Shown here: positions 11,328 through 22,653 of the stretch, one piece after another
Position numbering within the stretch: position 1 is the stretch's first letter
How the letters are laid out: every line of letters begins with the position of its first letter
Assembly (NCBI GenBank): GCA_022225965.2
Contig: JAKJXP020000020.1
Span: 186,001-250,000, forward strand
Reading direction: 5' to 3'
Source: Diatrype stigma
Taxonomy: Eukaryota; Ascomycota; Sordariomycetes; Xylariales; Diatrypaceae
DNA length: 64,000 nt
Position numbers and translations under genes: made by a program
Notes under the pieces: model-generated
What the model was told of the DNA's origin: nothing
The model's input: only the letters and a program-made list of their open reading frames with translations
The model's database searches: none

Positions 11328-12520
11328 ATGGGCTGGTTCTGGGCCGAAAGCCTAGAATCTCCAGGCCAGTCTTCATCTCGCGATGGGGGTCTATCACCTC
11401 CTGTAAGCCAGCCAACTCTCACGCATGCCATGCAGGGCTTTCCTCATACACAGACGGATGAACTAACACACGACTGCAGCCAGGATGTCCAATGCACCAG
11501 AAGAGCGCCGATGCTATGACGCCGTCGCCGCCACCCCCTACTGCCTCCGGCTGTCCGGTCCCTCACGGCTCATCATCAATCGACCCCCCTGCTTCCGCAC
11601 CCCCTTCAGCATGCCCAGTAAAACACACAAACGATTCCGATTCGCAGTCGCAAACGCAATCCACGTTCTCGAAACTCAACCCGCTGAACTACATGTTCCG
11701 AGACCTACCACAAGACCGGGCGCCCTCACAGACAATTGCGCTGCCGACCTCGAGGGACCCATCGACAATCCCGCGCGGCGACGGATCCGGGCAGAACTGG
11801 GAGTACCCGTCACCACAGCAGATGTACCATGCGCTGCTGCGCAAGGGCTATGCCGATACCGATGTGACTGCTGTTGAGAGCATGGTGGGTGTACATAACT
11901 TCCTCAACGAGGGTGCCTGGGCCGAGATCCTGGATTGGGAGCGCCGCTTCGCTGGTGGACTCCTCCAGGGCTGGCGCTTGTGTAGACGCGGTGAGGAGAA
12001 CTTCGAGGGCCAGGCCCGAAGGCTCGGATGCGAGCGCCAGGTCTTCGACGAACTACAGCCTAGCCTTGTCCGTTTCCAAGGCCGTCCCCAGGATATGACC
12101 CCGAAGGCGGCCATGATTCAGGTCATGGGCTGGTTATACCCGGGTGCCTTTTCGTAAGTTATCTTCTCCCATCTTCTCCACCTGCCTTGGACAAGTCATA
12201 AGTCATACGGAACCATTACTTGAAGACTCTGGTCTTGCTAACCAGGCTATTCGTGTTACAGTACGGAACCCCCCTTCGACCGCCACGATTGGTATGTTTC
12301 GCGCAACGTCAACGGCCAGCAGAAAGAGGTTCGCTACATCATCGATTACTACTCCGGAGAGCCTGAACCGACTGGCGAGCCCGTCTTCTACCTCGATGTG
12401 CGACCCGCCTTCACACCAACTGGTGCTGCCGAGAGAGCGTTGCGATGGGGATGCGATACGTGGTGGAAGGCCTCGGGAGGCGATATTCGCGAGGCATATC
12501 GTCAGCGCTCTACGAAATAG
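11328..12520 (+). CDS. CYC3: holocytochrome c synthase (cytochrome c heme lyase)
   Basis: Three exons (11328-11402, 11480-12153, 12262-12520) give 335 residues. Introns are gtaagc..tgcag and gtaagt..tacag. The enzyme attaches heme to the CxxCH motif of apocytochrome c in the mitochondrial intermembrane space. The N-terminal third carries Cys-Pro heme-binding motifs: PGCPMHQK (created at splice 1), SGCPVPHG and SACPVKH. The conserved core follows: [34 protein letters not shown], the heme-ligand His in [32 protein letters not shown], then [13 protein letters not shown] and [16 protein letters not shown]. The length and order fit the family, and no key block is missing. The minus-strand frame at 11848-12114 is a shadow. 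It may be the cytochrome c or the c1-specific paralogue; I cannot separate these by eye. Confidence 0.95.
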
Positions 12521-13591
12521 GGCAAACTCATCTGAAATAGGCACCTATTCCAGGACGGAGGGAAATTCATAGCGCACTGGGAGTTTGGCTGGGGAATCTG
12601 CTTTTCTATGGCATAGATGTAGTATAGTAGCTAGGTACTTGATGGCTGGTTAGCTTTGGCATCGGGAACGGGGAACTGAGCTCTGGCTTGGTAGTTTATG
12701 ATAGCATCACGACTCTTCATGATATTCATGGTTTGCATACAATACGAGGTATTTCTATCGGATTCAGAAGATTCTGGGAAACAAGATAAAACGGTCAAGA
12801 CATCTGAGCACACAATTAACTGCCTCTCTCATCATTCTCGCTACGTAGTTTGCCGGGCTACTGTGGAATCAGATACTATGCCCACATGCCCACATGCCCC
12901 CATGACCCCATGCCCATGACATTCAAGGTGCGATGTCGCATTGCTAGCAAGGTAAGATCCAAATTGAGGGATTGGCAATTTGGTGGCGCCCTTGTACTGT
13001 TAAATTCGTCCAAGCTGGCTATTAATGCATTTTCCGGATTTGATCCTTGTTGCCCTAGTCCGGCTACTTCGTCCGTACTGTTGTTGCACTGCATGATCAT
13101 CGGTATCTACTGCGTTACGCATGATTCAGACAACTTGGTAATTCCACGTTGGGTCAATCTGTATCATGAAAGGTACTTACTTGTAAGTACTTTATCAATA
13201 ACAGCATCGTAACAATTCCCAGTTTTGGTTGCCGGAATTACAGGAACAAACTCTTGACTTGAATACCTGGCGTCATTGGCATCTTACATAGACTAACATA
13301 GTATCACATGGTCAATTAGTATTGCCCATAAACCCCAATTTCCAGATCCCGCCCACTGCCAACCCCTCCATCCCTCCTCGTTGTCCTCATTCCAGGTTCC
13401 GTCAGTGGCAGTGACACACACCCACGGGGTTCAGCCAACGTGTCCATAATCACGGGCCTTGGTGGCGCTCCCCTCCTCGTTTTAACCCACTCCCTCTATG
13501 TATCCATCCATATTAAAGAAGCCTCAGTGCCCTCCTCGTCGTCTCCCCTCTTTCCTTCACGATAATTAGAGCAGCGAAGATAAGGAATAGG
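12521..13591. other. intergenic, no gene seen
   Basis: This holds the 3' flank of the heme lyase and the upstream region of the next gene. A short repeat of CCCACATG-type units lies at about 12879-12918. From 13320 on the sequence is pyrimidine-rich with a TATA-like run near 13500, fitting a promoter for the gene at 13592. No coding frame is convincing. Confidence 0.5.
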
Positions 13592-14521
13592 ATGTCTTCT
13601 TCTTCTCCCCCTCTTATCACTACCATTACCGCCCACTACTTTCCCCACTACGAGCTCTCCCTTTTGCAGCGCTTGCTCCTCGTTTGGGCCTTCACCGCCT
13701 GCGGACTCGTCATAGTGCTCCAGATCGCGCAGTCGTGGGCTGATCCGCGACCGCAGTGGACTGTGGTGAATGAGAAGAGCAAGTAAGTCACTAGGTACAA
13801 CTTGTGCATAGCTCGTTGGTTAGTGCGCAGGTGTTTATCTTTGAAGAGTTTCTCTTCTCTTTTTCTGTTCTCTACCTTTCTTCTTTCGTTGCATGTTATG
13901 TGCCGTGCCGTTTCGTTTTGTTCAAATCATCAGCCCGTTGAACTTTCTTCTCAACGCCGTCAACCGACAAATCAAACCAACGGTCAACCCCAGCCGCCTT
14001 GAAAGTTCCCTAAAGTACCCAATTAAGTACTTCTTAGTTACCTAGGTGGGACTTCTTTGTCCAACCAGCAACCCCTGTTTGTTCCCCCCTGTTCCCCCAT
14101 GTAACTTATTCCATGAAAGAATCCTTCAAGACTTCGAGGAAAAAGAAAAATCCCAAGATCTCCTGTGCGATGCAATCCATTCCCGAAATATTCCCCTGTT
14201 AAAATGTAGGAAACTAACACATTTACTCCTTGCGCTTCAAGACAATACTGGTACACATTCTACGTCCTCGAGGCCTTCTTGACGATGCAGATCTCCTACC
14301 GCCCGCTGCTATGGAAGCTGGAGCAGGGGCTAGGCCTTGGCGCCGATAGCAGGCGCGGGGCCGAGGACCTCCTGGACGGCCTGTGGATCGGCCTCCTCGG
14401 GCTGGAGATCGCCATGGTGGCCGGCGTTGTTATATCAAGGCTCATGCAGATGATGGCCGGCCCGAATCCGAGTCCGAGTCGGTCGAATATGATGATGGTG
14501 GGGAAGCAGAAGGCATTATGA
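13592..14521 (+). CDS. small multi-pass membrane protein, hypothetical
   Basis: Two exons, 13592-13782 and 14242-14521, close in phase to give 156 residues. The intron is unusually long for this window (459 nt, gtaagt..tcaag). Residues about 22-46 (LLLVWAFTACGLVIVLQIA) and about 112-135 (GLWIGLLGLEIAMVAGVVISRL) are strong membrane segments. An aromatic stretch built across the splice (KQYWYTFYVLEAFLTMQISYRPLLW) may be a third, amphipathic one. The C-terminus is short, Met- and Ser-rich. No motif tells the function. The splice is supported by the smooth hydrophobic reading across it. Alternative acceptors inside the long intron cannot be excluded. Confidence 0.65.
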
Positions 14522-15079
14522 TGATGTTGATGAAAGATCACAATCATGGAGAGGAATGGTGGTTTAACGCGAACATGACCAACAAAAAGAATGAATGAGA
14601 ATACCAACGCCTACTGTATATAGCACTACACGTCAACGATACCACGATTACGATAACTACCTGTGCATCACCACGAAATACAGGGGCACGAGGACCTCGA
14701 GATGTGGAGACTGAGAGAGCGATCATAGACTAGTAAAAGGCCAACGCCGAAGAAAGGGGGGTGGTTTCCAAGAGCCATAGCCAAGAGGTAGCACCGCCGC
14801 GGCTCCACGAGTTCTCCTAGCTCAACACGGCCCATGAAGATGTGATATCATAGGTACTTAAGTTAGAAACGCTCCAAGCTTCCACCATGTCGAAAAGTCC
14901 TGACAGTAGTTTTCTGGCTACTGGCGGGTTGCACAGACTGAGAATGAGGACAGCTTGGGTTTGGGGGATATTAGGGGTAATGAAGCCTATGGCATGAATT
15001 ATATATGAACATATATTAACATGATACTATAATGACAATATGTACCATCTATGCGTACATCGTTTCCTACATCGTACAA

Positions 15080-15821
15080 ACTACTATAATACCAAGGCCG
15101 AGGACCATGCGGCATGCGATGATGGGCGGGTATCCCTCGTGTCGGGTATTTTCTCAGCTTCTTCCTCAACACCCCTTCATCATACCATACAGCAAGCCAC
15201 CCCGTCTTGCAGGCCTCGATGCGGAAATGGGGCGAGATCACCAAGCCGTACAACAAGAGTACCGCGCGTAGATATAAGGCGCCGGCCCAATCCAAACCGA
15301 CATGTGGTCGTGCTATTGAAAGGTGACCTTCTCGGTGGCAGAGTCGTCCTCGCCTCCTTCATCTCGGTGATGAAGGTTCTCATCGAGAATAGCATGGCGT
15401 GCTGTGAAACAAACATGCTCGGGATGTATCGCGGCAGGTACGGTCAAGAGACGGTCGCAGGCGAAAGCGACGATCTTGTTCACCTTCGCCAGCGCCGGCT
15501 GCGAAGTGATGATGTCCTTTAGCTGCCATCGCCCTCACTCATGGTTGCAACTACTGCTCTTGCGGCTGTTTCCAGACCAGCAAGTCCCAGAGCGCCATAT
15601 CGATGATGTGCCATGGGTTGACCACAGGCGGGCCGACAACAGAAAGGGCCACCTTGTATGGTGACCCTCCCTCGTATATCGACCTCACCCATGGTCTTAC
15701 CATCTAGGCGCTCGAGCACCATCGAGGCGCTCAGGAAAAGGAGCGACTGAAGCGGAGTAGAGAGGCGATAAAGCGAAGCTGATCCCAAGCAGAGGGGTGC
15801 TGGAGCAAAGCAAAGCAGCAA
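15080..15821 (-). pseudogene. SRR1-like domain relic
   Basis: Recognisable blocks lie on the minus strand in different frames. LKDIITSQPALAKVNKIVAFAC (about 15530-15450) is followed by QHAMLFSMRTFITEMKE (about 15410-15360, another frame), then VLLLYGLVISPHFRIEA (about 15260-15210). SRR1-like fungal proteins have the order K-[IV]-V-x-F-A-x-G, QHA-L-x-x-x-R, and VL-x-x-YG-x-x-[VI]-x-x-P, so order and spacing fit. Stops and frame changes lie between the blocks and no start is evident, so it is not functional. The assignment comes from pattern memory only. Confidence 0.42.
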
Positions 15822-16090
15822 GCCGCTGAAGCGAAGCAGAGTGAATGGTCCACAATAGTGACACCAGAAACACCTTTCATGTGGTCGGATACTTCATGTT
15901 GTGGTCCAGCCATGCTGAATCGATGGAAGAGAAATGAAAGCTAAGTAGAGAGGCGATGAAGCAAAGCAGCAAGCCGCTAAAGCGAAGCAGAGTGAATGCT
16001 CCACAACAGTCACACCAGAAGCACTGTTCATGTACCGGGACAATCCCCGCTGTGATCCAGCAAGCCATGATGTCGATGGAAGAGAAGTGA
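15810..16090. repeat. imperfect tandem duplication, about 151 bp units
   Basis: The sequence starting GCAAAGCAGCAAGCCGCT at 15810 recurs at 15961 with few changes in the first 75 bases (AAGCGAAGCAGAGTGAATG..TCCACAA). Both copies end in GATGGAAGAGAA-TGA (15922 and 16075). The middle parts have diverged. It lies just upstream (in minus-strand sense) of the SRR1-like relic, in decayed sequence. Confidence 0.75.
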
Positions 16091-16283
16091 GGTACGTCTC
16101 TCTCATCATGGGTGGATCACAGCAGGAGTTGTCGGAGTACATCTCTATGTATGCTGGATAAGGGGAAAGGGCGGGTAGACTGAGGTGTCGGCTTCCACGA
16201 TAACGGTTGATCTTCGTGACAGGGTTCAAGGCCGCCTATAGTGGCTCGACGCTCCGTGACTCGCATGTGGTCATTAGGCGGTC

Positions 16284-16367
16284 TTTCTTGTACGAGATGT
16301 ACTCATCGTCGCCATAGACGATGGTATCGCCATCGTTTGCAATGATGAGTACACCTCGTACAAGAAA
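16284..16367. repeat. inverted repeat, 24-bp arms, 36-bp loop
   Basis: The arm 16284-16307 (TTTCTTGTACGAGATGTA + CTCATC) is the reverse complement of 16344-16367 at 23 of 24 positions. Inside the loop a second small palindrome, CGATGG..CCATCG, is centred near 16327, so the whole can fold as a nested hairpin. It is not flanked by an obvious target duplication. Confidence 0.8.
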
Positions 16368-18272
16368 GCCCGTCTCATCCCCCCAGCGCGGAACGAAGAT
16401 CCAAAGCTGGGCTCTGGATGCCTGTTGGCCCCGTTCCAAGCCCCCGAGCCCCGACTGTCGTAGCCACCTGGTCGTGAACGGCTGAGCTCCCGGCTATAGC
16501 ATGCTTGACCTCCGTAGCCGAAGCTGGCTGCCCCCTAGCCTAGTTCTGCTGGTAATGGCCGTCCTGCTGGAGGTTGTGCAGGTTGTGATGGTGAATGCCG
16601 TGCCCTTGAATACCGTGTTGGAACCGGTTTGGGTCTCTAGGACCAGCCTCATATCACTTGGGGTGGTATCTCCTGGTGCGTCTCTATATGCATTCAAACT
16701 GTCTCGGAAGATCCAGGAAACTTCTGGATATCTTCCTCCTCTCCCCTTCCGTCCATTTTTGCTGTTTCATGTCTTGTACCCTCCTGCGCGCTATGGTGCT
16801 AATAGTCAGTAACTATGTGATGGAAGTTTATTGCGATGGGCTCGATGCAGCCAACGTACCTGAATGGTTGGTCGTGCTGGCTGTTGACCTGGCGCAAGCT
16901 GATAAGTCTGGGGTGGCTCAGGTCCTGGCCCTGCTGCTGGTACCGGTGCTTGAGCCAGTGCTTGGGGCGGCGGTCCAGTGGCTCGTGCGCTTGAATCAGC
17001 CGGACCAGGCCCAAACACCGGCGCAGGAGACTGGAGCTCCTTCAGGAGGACCAGGACCAAAGACGCCCAGGCCAGTAGAACCAGCAATATTCGGTGTTTT
17101 GTGCTACAAACCCCCCCTAATGCCGCCGCCACTGCTCCCCACCCAGGAGACGGTGAGGAGTGTTGCTGCAATGGGAGCTGTAGCAGAAAAACTGCTGCAG
17201 CCACCGAACATACGCTTGAAGAAGCCACGCTTGTCGGGGGAGCAGGTTCACGGGAGAACGTCATAGAACTTGTTCTCCGGCCCCCTTCTTCGCTCCAAAT
17301 CCGCCGCGTGGCGGCCAGCCGCTCCAGAATGAGAGCAAGGGCTTTCTCGCTGCTCAAGCCCTCGGCTTAGGGTTTCTGGCGAGCGCCCATGTGGGTGTTT
17401 AGGAAGGCTGCCATGCCGGGGGCTTTCGCCGAGCAATCTGGGCAAGCCACTCCCATGTTATCGTGAAGGCACTTCCCACCTTCTGTGAACAGTCTGGCTC
17501 GGCGGAGGAGATTTCTGTGCACCGCTGGGGCGCCAGCGGTGTGGCATCCAGGTCCGGATGACCACGAAGAGCACGCCGACAGTAAGCGGAAGGCATCGTG
17601 GCCGAGGCTGGAGGGACGACGTACTATCGACCTCGATCACCACCTCGGCAATCGAGTAGGTCGGCCTCTGCCTCCGTCTTGCTTGTCGGAAGGACTGGTT
17701 ATTAGCAGGCTTAATTTCTGGGTAAAGCCGCCCTGAAGTAACCCTCGCCGCCACGTAGGGTTGGATATCGCCATCATTCCTAGGAGGGACCCCCTCTGCA
17801 TATGTATGCGTATATAGAGGAGGTCCCATGGTGATCAATGGCAAGCCGACCGTCAGACAGGCCGACCAGACCATCAGTGGCAGGCCGACCCATTGCTCCA
17901 ACGGTCGCGCCACATGGATTCCATGGGGACAAGCCGTCGAACGGATGTCGGCGAGGTTTCTTGTTGGCCGTGTGGCAGAGAGAATCTTGTGGCCGTTGTC
18001 GTTGTCTTCGCCTTGGGTACGGGCACGCATCGAAGTAGCGTGTTGTCCTGTCCGGCCAGGGCCGCCCCCAGAACATCCACAATATCAGTCGCCGGCACTG
18101 GCCTTCCGGAGCCATTCTAGCCATTCTTGTTGGTGCTTCTCTTGGTGTCAGTTGTCGACATTTCCGAGCTTCTTGTTCTTATCCACTCCAAGTACCCCGT
18201 CAACCAAGACCTGGGTGGAGAGGATCTCTCCAGTCTTTGACTAGTCCATCCAGCCTATTGATTGCTAGGGTC
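16368..18272. other. decayed region without an intact gene
   Basis: Several 60-190-codon frames overlap on both strands (for example 16658-17266 +, 16806-17357 -, 17458-18030 -). They are low-complexity (Pro/Ala/Gln rich) or Arg-rich and none has a domain I recognise. Their boundaries do not join by splicing into a longer protein. I read the stretch as relic sequence. Confidence 0.5.
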
Positions 18273-19236
18273 TTATTGACTAGCTCGTACAGCCAAGTCA
18301 ACAGAGGACGGATGGTCAGGACCAAGGCACAGAAGCCTGGCTTGTAGGGCTTCACGGAGTCTTTGGCGACTTCTCTCGCGATCACCGATTAGATCAAACA
18401 ACCGAGATGATTCGACCAGGCACAGTGAAAGCTCCAGTCCCAAGAAGCCCCCCCTTCTCATCGTGTCTGTGAGCTGGGATAATATGCTTATCCCTGTATA
18501 CACTTCCTCTCGCCGTAGCGGCTGCAGGCTCCGAGACATTGTCGTGAGCTCATCTCGGAGCCCAGCCATTCGTAGGCGTATCGCCTCGTCGTCGTCGTCT
18601 GACGAACAGGCGTTGCACCGGCAAGCGAACTCCTAGTTCGCAAGCGCGGCATGCCGTCTGGCTCGGTCGAGATAGATGTTTTCTTGAATGTAGCTGATGG
18701 TAATCTCCTCTCCAGCGTCAATGTTTTTGAGCGCATGGAGAGTGATGTGGTTGGTTGTGCTGTTGTAATAGATGAAAGCATTTGGAATGCAACTGGCAAT
18801 GATAACGATTAGTATTCTATGTCGAGTGGTAAAATAGTGAATACAGGTGAACTTACTCATGGTTCAAAGCTGCCGCTCCGAACGAAATCATACATCCAAT
18901 GCCTTGTCCTTCGATGGTATTGTGACGTGTTATTGCTTGTAACCGTGCATCAGCTGCAGCATGTCCATCTCTGGATTGGCCTGGTGCCATCAATGGTACG
19001 GCATCTGTCTTGCCGGCAAAAAGGCGAAGAAACATTTGTTGCTCATGCTGTGGTAGTTGGGGAAAGTCATGTGTAATGTTCCTGATGGCATCGTCACGGG
19101 AATCATGGGTGATTAGTGCGTTCTCTGCCAGAATCCGAAGGCCTTTGGAAATGGCCTGGGATGCAAAAAGACCTAGGCCTTTGATCGGATCCTGGCATTG
19201 TTTGACGGCAACGTTGTGATTCACAGGGAATGCCAT
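18273..19236 (-). pseudogene. SET-domain protein gene with one in-frame amber stop
   Basis: Two exons (18857-19236 and 18273-18792) join in phase at gtaagt..gccag. The join builds the SET core NHDCIPNAFIYYN, followed by LHALKNIDAGEEITISY and the post-SET zinc cluster FACRCNAC. SET proteins of this fungal SMYD-like type are lysine methyltransferases, often of unknown substrate. Exon 1 carries GLGLFASQAISKG, the cofactor-binding start of the SET fold. At codon 180 (18633-18635) a TAG interrupts the frame between ALAN and EFACRC, where a Tyr (TAC or TAT) would be expected. The frame then stays open for 119 more codons through a helical TPR-like end (LREALQARLLCLGPDHPSS). That long open tail means the stop is recent, a sequencing error, or read through. 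The full model would be 299 codons; the truncated product loses the post-SET cysteines. Confidence 0.75.
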
Positions 19237-21955
19237 GATGGTTGATTGGGCGCTGTGAGGAAATAAAGCATAGGAAAAAATAACAAGGCAGGATGATGGG
19301 ATCTCAGTGTGTATTTATAGCTTTGTTGTCACTAAAGTGATGGTGTTTTCTGGTTCTGCAGAGTGATGGATGAATTGTTGATAGATGAGGAATTGATAGA
19401 TGGGGAGTTGGTAGGTGGAGGAAGAATTGGCGGATGGGGAGTCGACTGGTGAAGAGTCAACAGATAAAGAAGAAGAAGTTGAAAAGTTTTGCGGTAGGTG
19501 TTGGTGTGGGTTCTTTTAGGGTTCGTAGAAGGCCACAATGCAAAGTACTTCACAAATTGCAAATCTTTTGTGAGTGTAATAATAAAAAGACTGGCATTAC
19601 TACAGGAGAGGGTTTGGGGGTGATCAACAGTATGTGCCCATAACATGATTATTCGGAACATGATACATGTTACCTACAGCGTGTATGTCGATTTTGCGTA
19701 CGTCGACTTGGGGTACATGTACAATAGAGAAGCCTGCACATTGGCAATATGGTAGCAGCCTCAGGTAGCCATAGACCTTTGTATGCAAGGTACTAGCATC
19801 CGCCATCTGGTTAAGGTCCTGCTTCTTCTCTTTTCCTACCCGCGTAATCGATGAATGCCTGCCCCTCAAGGTTCCACGCATGACTATGGAGTATCTCGAG
19901 CCAGTATCATCAGACTAGCCTGCAGCCTAGAGGTACCTGGAAAAATATATATCTACCGAACAAAAGATCGATACTGGGTTCTGTCATTGGATCGATAGGT
20001 GAAATCTAGTTATATCTCACCTATCAACTTGTACCACGGTACTTAGTACCTGAACATATCAGATCGTATATCACCATTGCCTGTTTATGTATCATTAATA
20101 AATGCAATATAATGAGGGTTCTGACTTTAGAATACCGAACCTTTGCCATTACACCAGATTCACTCTAAGTACAACACTCCGTACCAAATATCAAACATAC
20201 CTACATCCGGAAAAGTCAGGCTCCAGCTTGCTCAGGTACATTGCAAACCACTGACAAATCTGGCCCACGGCTTTCAACCAAGTGCTTTACCCCTGCTGTG
20301 TAAGATCTTTCTTAACGGTGCAAGTCTCCGATGAAAGACTGCACTTTCAGATTTGACCGAAGGCACAAACTAGTTAGGCGAGTCATGTGATCCCTCTGTT
20401 GATAACATCAGTTTGTGACAGCTGGCCAAAACAACGTGATATCTCCCACCTGGTTCCAGGAGCAGGGTGATAAACTTCAACTGGATACAGATATTATCCA
20501 CGTTGGTCTGACTAAGGGGGATGTTCCATGCAAAGTTCCCTACCCCGTCGGGCAATAGAGTGGTATCAAGTCGTATATAAAGCCTCGGGGATCTTTGGGC
20601 CGCTCTCCTGTGGTACATTCCTTGGCACTAACCAACTAGGTGAACTGGCAAGATGATCTGATCATTTGGTGTTCAAGGTAGGGATTCCACTTGCTTGTCT
20701 CTAGGCCAAGAAGACAGTGGATTGGATTGCATTGATTGTGAGTCTATTTCTACAGACAAACACAAAGCAGCTGTGTCAAACATATTGGCCTCATTGACAT
20801 CCTGCTTGGTTTCATGGACAGCAAATCCAAGACACTGACTATCATCACCACCAATGTGATAACGCCACATCACTGGTCGATGGAACTACTAGAAACTAGG
20901 GGGTATTCAACGACACTTTGATTTCATCAATCATGGCGCGAAGCTCGTATTTTAGCTGGTTGATATGCGGAGTTTGACTTCTGCGATAAAGTAGCAGTAA
21001 TATCGTGACCCGATCATAAGCTATTAAGAATTAAAGGGACCTAACCCCTTAACTAGGTTAACATCTGATCCTGTATAGTAGTGATCTCCAACTGCCGTTA
21101 ATGCGTGGTAGTTTATAATATTGATGGAGCGGAAGAGTTCTGTAGTAAAAAGGGGTGCCAAGCCGCTAAGTGTCAATCATCCAATTATGTAATACAAGCT
21201 CCCTATTGAGCCCCTATATCGCGATACTTGTTCTTGTCCTTGATATACCTAATGGTGCACTACTACAACCATACTGTAACGGCTCACGGGATACCGTGGA
21301 GTCCATATGCCGGATCAATCAGGAATCCTTCTGATCGTAAAGAGTTGTATCTCGTAAAGTCACGATATTTGTACGCAAGCCTTTTTGGGCGTAAAGAAGA
21401 AGTGTCAAATTATATGTGTAAAGAAGCGTGCCCCCTTTCCTTTCCTCCCCTTACTACGGAAGGCTAAGAAAATAAATACCTGACCCCACAGCTGACAATG
21501 GTCACGTGATACCCCCCCCCCCCCCCTCCAAGCCACTTTTGGCACTGTATCAATACTAGTAATGTATTGCTCGCTATGTCAAATCTATCTAAGCATGCGT
21601 TTCGATAATTCTATAATCCCTGTTATACCATTGTTCTTCCTATCGCGTTTCAACACGTATCGTCATGGGGGGTTCTGCGGCGCAGCGGTTATAGTGCCAG
21701 TGATACCCACGAAAATCACTATTATGAGACTACTAGGTAGTTTCCGGAGTCGGATGGTAGGACTCAAGGCAAGGATGCTATCTCCGTTTGTACCCATCAA
21801 CACCTGATCTTAGCAGTCTTTAGATAGTACGGGGACAGCGTAATAAAACAACTTTAGACGACCTTCCTCCCACCCCGATACATCCATGTCCATATAGTCT
21901 AAGAGCATATATCACACAACAGCCAACTAGACGAACAAAATCAAACCAATCGACC
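19237..21955. other. long intergenic stretch, no gene seen
   Basis: Next to the SET gene (19340-19450) the sequence is a degenerate GATGGGGAGTTG/GATAGATGAGG low-complexity run. The rest is AT-rich with only short frames. A run of 15 C lies at 21512-21526. The last 150 bases are A/C-rich and lead into the EthD gene. Nothing else is supported. Confidence 0.5.
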
Positions 21956-22461
21956 ATGGCAACCCCAAGACAAGACCAGCTTATCAAGTTCGATGTATGC
22001 CTATACAAGAAGGATAACATCTCGTACGATGAATTCATCAAGTACGCGACCGAGGTCTACCCGCCGAAGGCTGTCCCGCTTATGAAGAAGCATGGTATCG
22101 TCCAGTGGGCCGCAGTAATCTCATCCTTAGAACCAGCCTTTTCTTCCTTAGGCACCGCTAACATTTGGGGCATGAATGTCCCGTCCGGCAGACGGTTACC
22201 CCTCCTGCCTTCCGCGAGCCTTTCCGACATACACTCAAGAACGAAATGGGCCGTCCAGAGTGGACTGTCCCTGACTACGACATCGTCATGTCCTACTGGC
22301 TGCGTAGCGTGGACGATTTGCGTGCTCTGACGACTGACCCTGAGTGGGACGAGCTGGAGAAGGAAGCGCAGGAGATAACTAACATGACCATCGGCCACTT
22401 CGTCATCGGTCATCAAACCATCCATCTGCAAGGAGATGTTCAAAACTCAACGGGGGCTTGA
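21956..22461 (+). CDS. EthD-domain protein
   Basis: Two exons (21956-22114, 22192-22461; intron 77 nt, gtaatc..ggcag) give 142 residues, the normal size for a stand-alone EthD protein. The frame reads KFDVCLYKKDNISYDEFIKYATEVYPPKAVPLMKKHGI, then across the splice QWAATVTPPAFREPFRHTLKNEMGRPEW, DYDIVMSYWLRSVDDLRALTTDPEW and GHFVIGHQTIHLQG. EthD ferredoxin-like folds in fungi act as small dehydratases or decarboxylases in polyketide and aromatic pathways, and in bacteria in ether degradation. Which applies here is not shown. It starts a run of metabolic genes and lies tail to tail with the decarboxylase gene, 192 bp away. The unspliced reading ends early in a false frame. Confidence 0.85.
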
Positions 22462-22653
22462 AATGTACTGGACAGTGGACACACCGATCCTAGTAGCCAC
22501 AAGTATGGCCTAGTTACTCTGCACACGGTATTGATTAGCAATATGAAGGATATGACCGTATAGCTCATAACTACCATGTTGCCTTCCTAGTTCTTGCTTT
22601 CGTGGTCTTCTACCAAGAGTAAATAATGTAGTACAGTATCAACCGAATGCTTG

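Noticed and set aside
16806..17357. 183-codon Pro/Ala/Gln-rich minus-strand frame
   Set aside because: Low-complexity, unsupported by flanking splice sites, and in a region of relics; not enough for a gene call.
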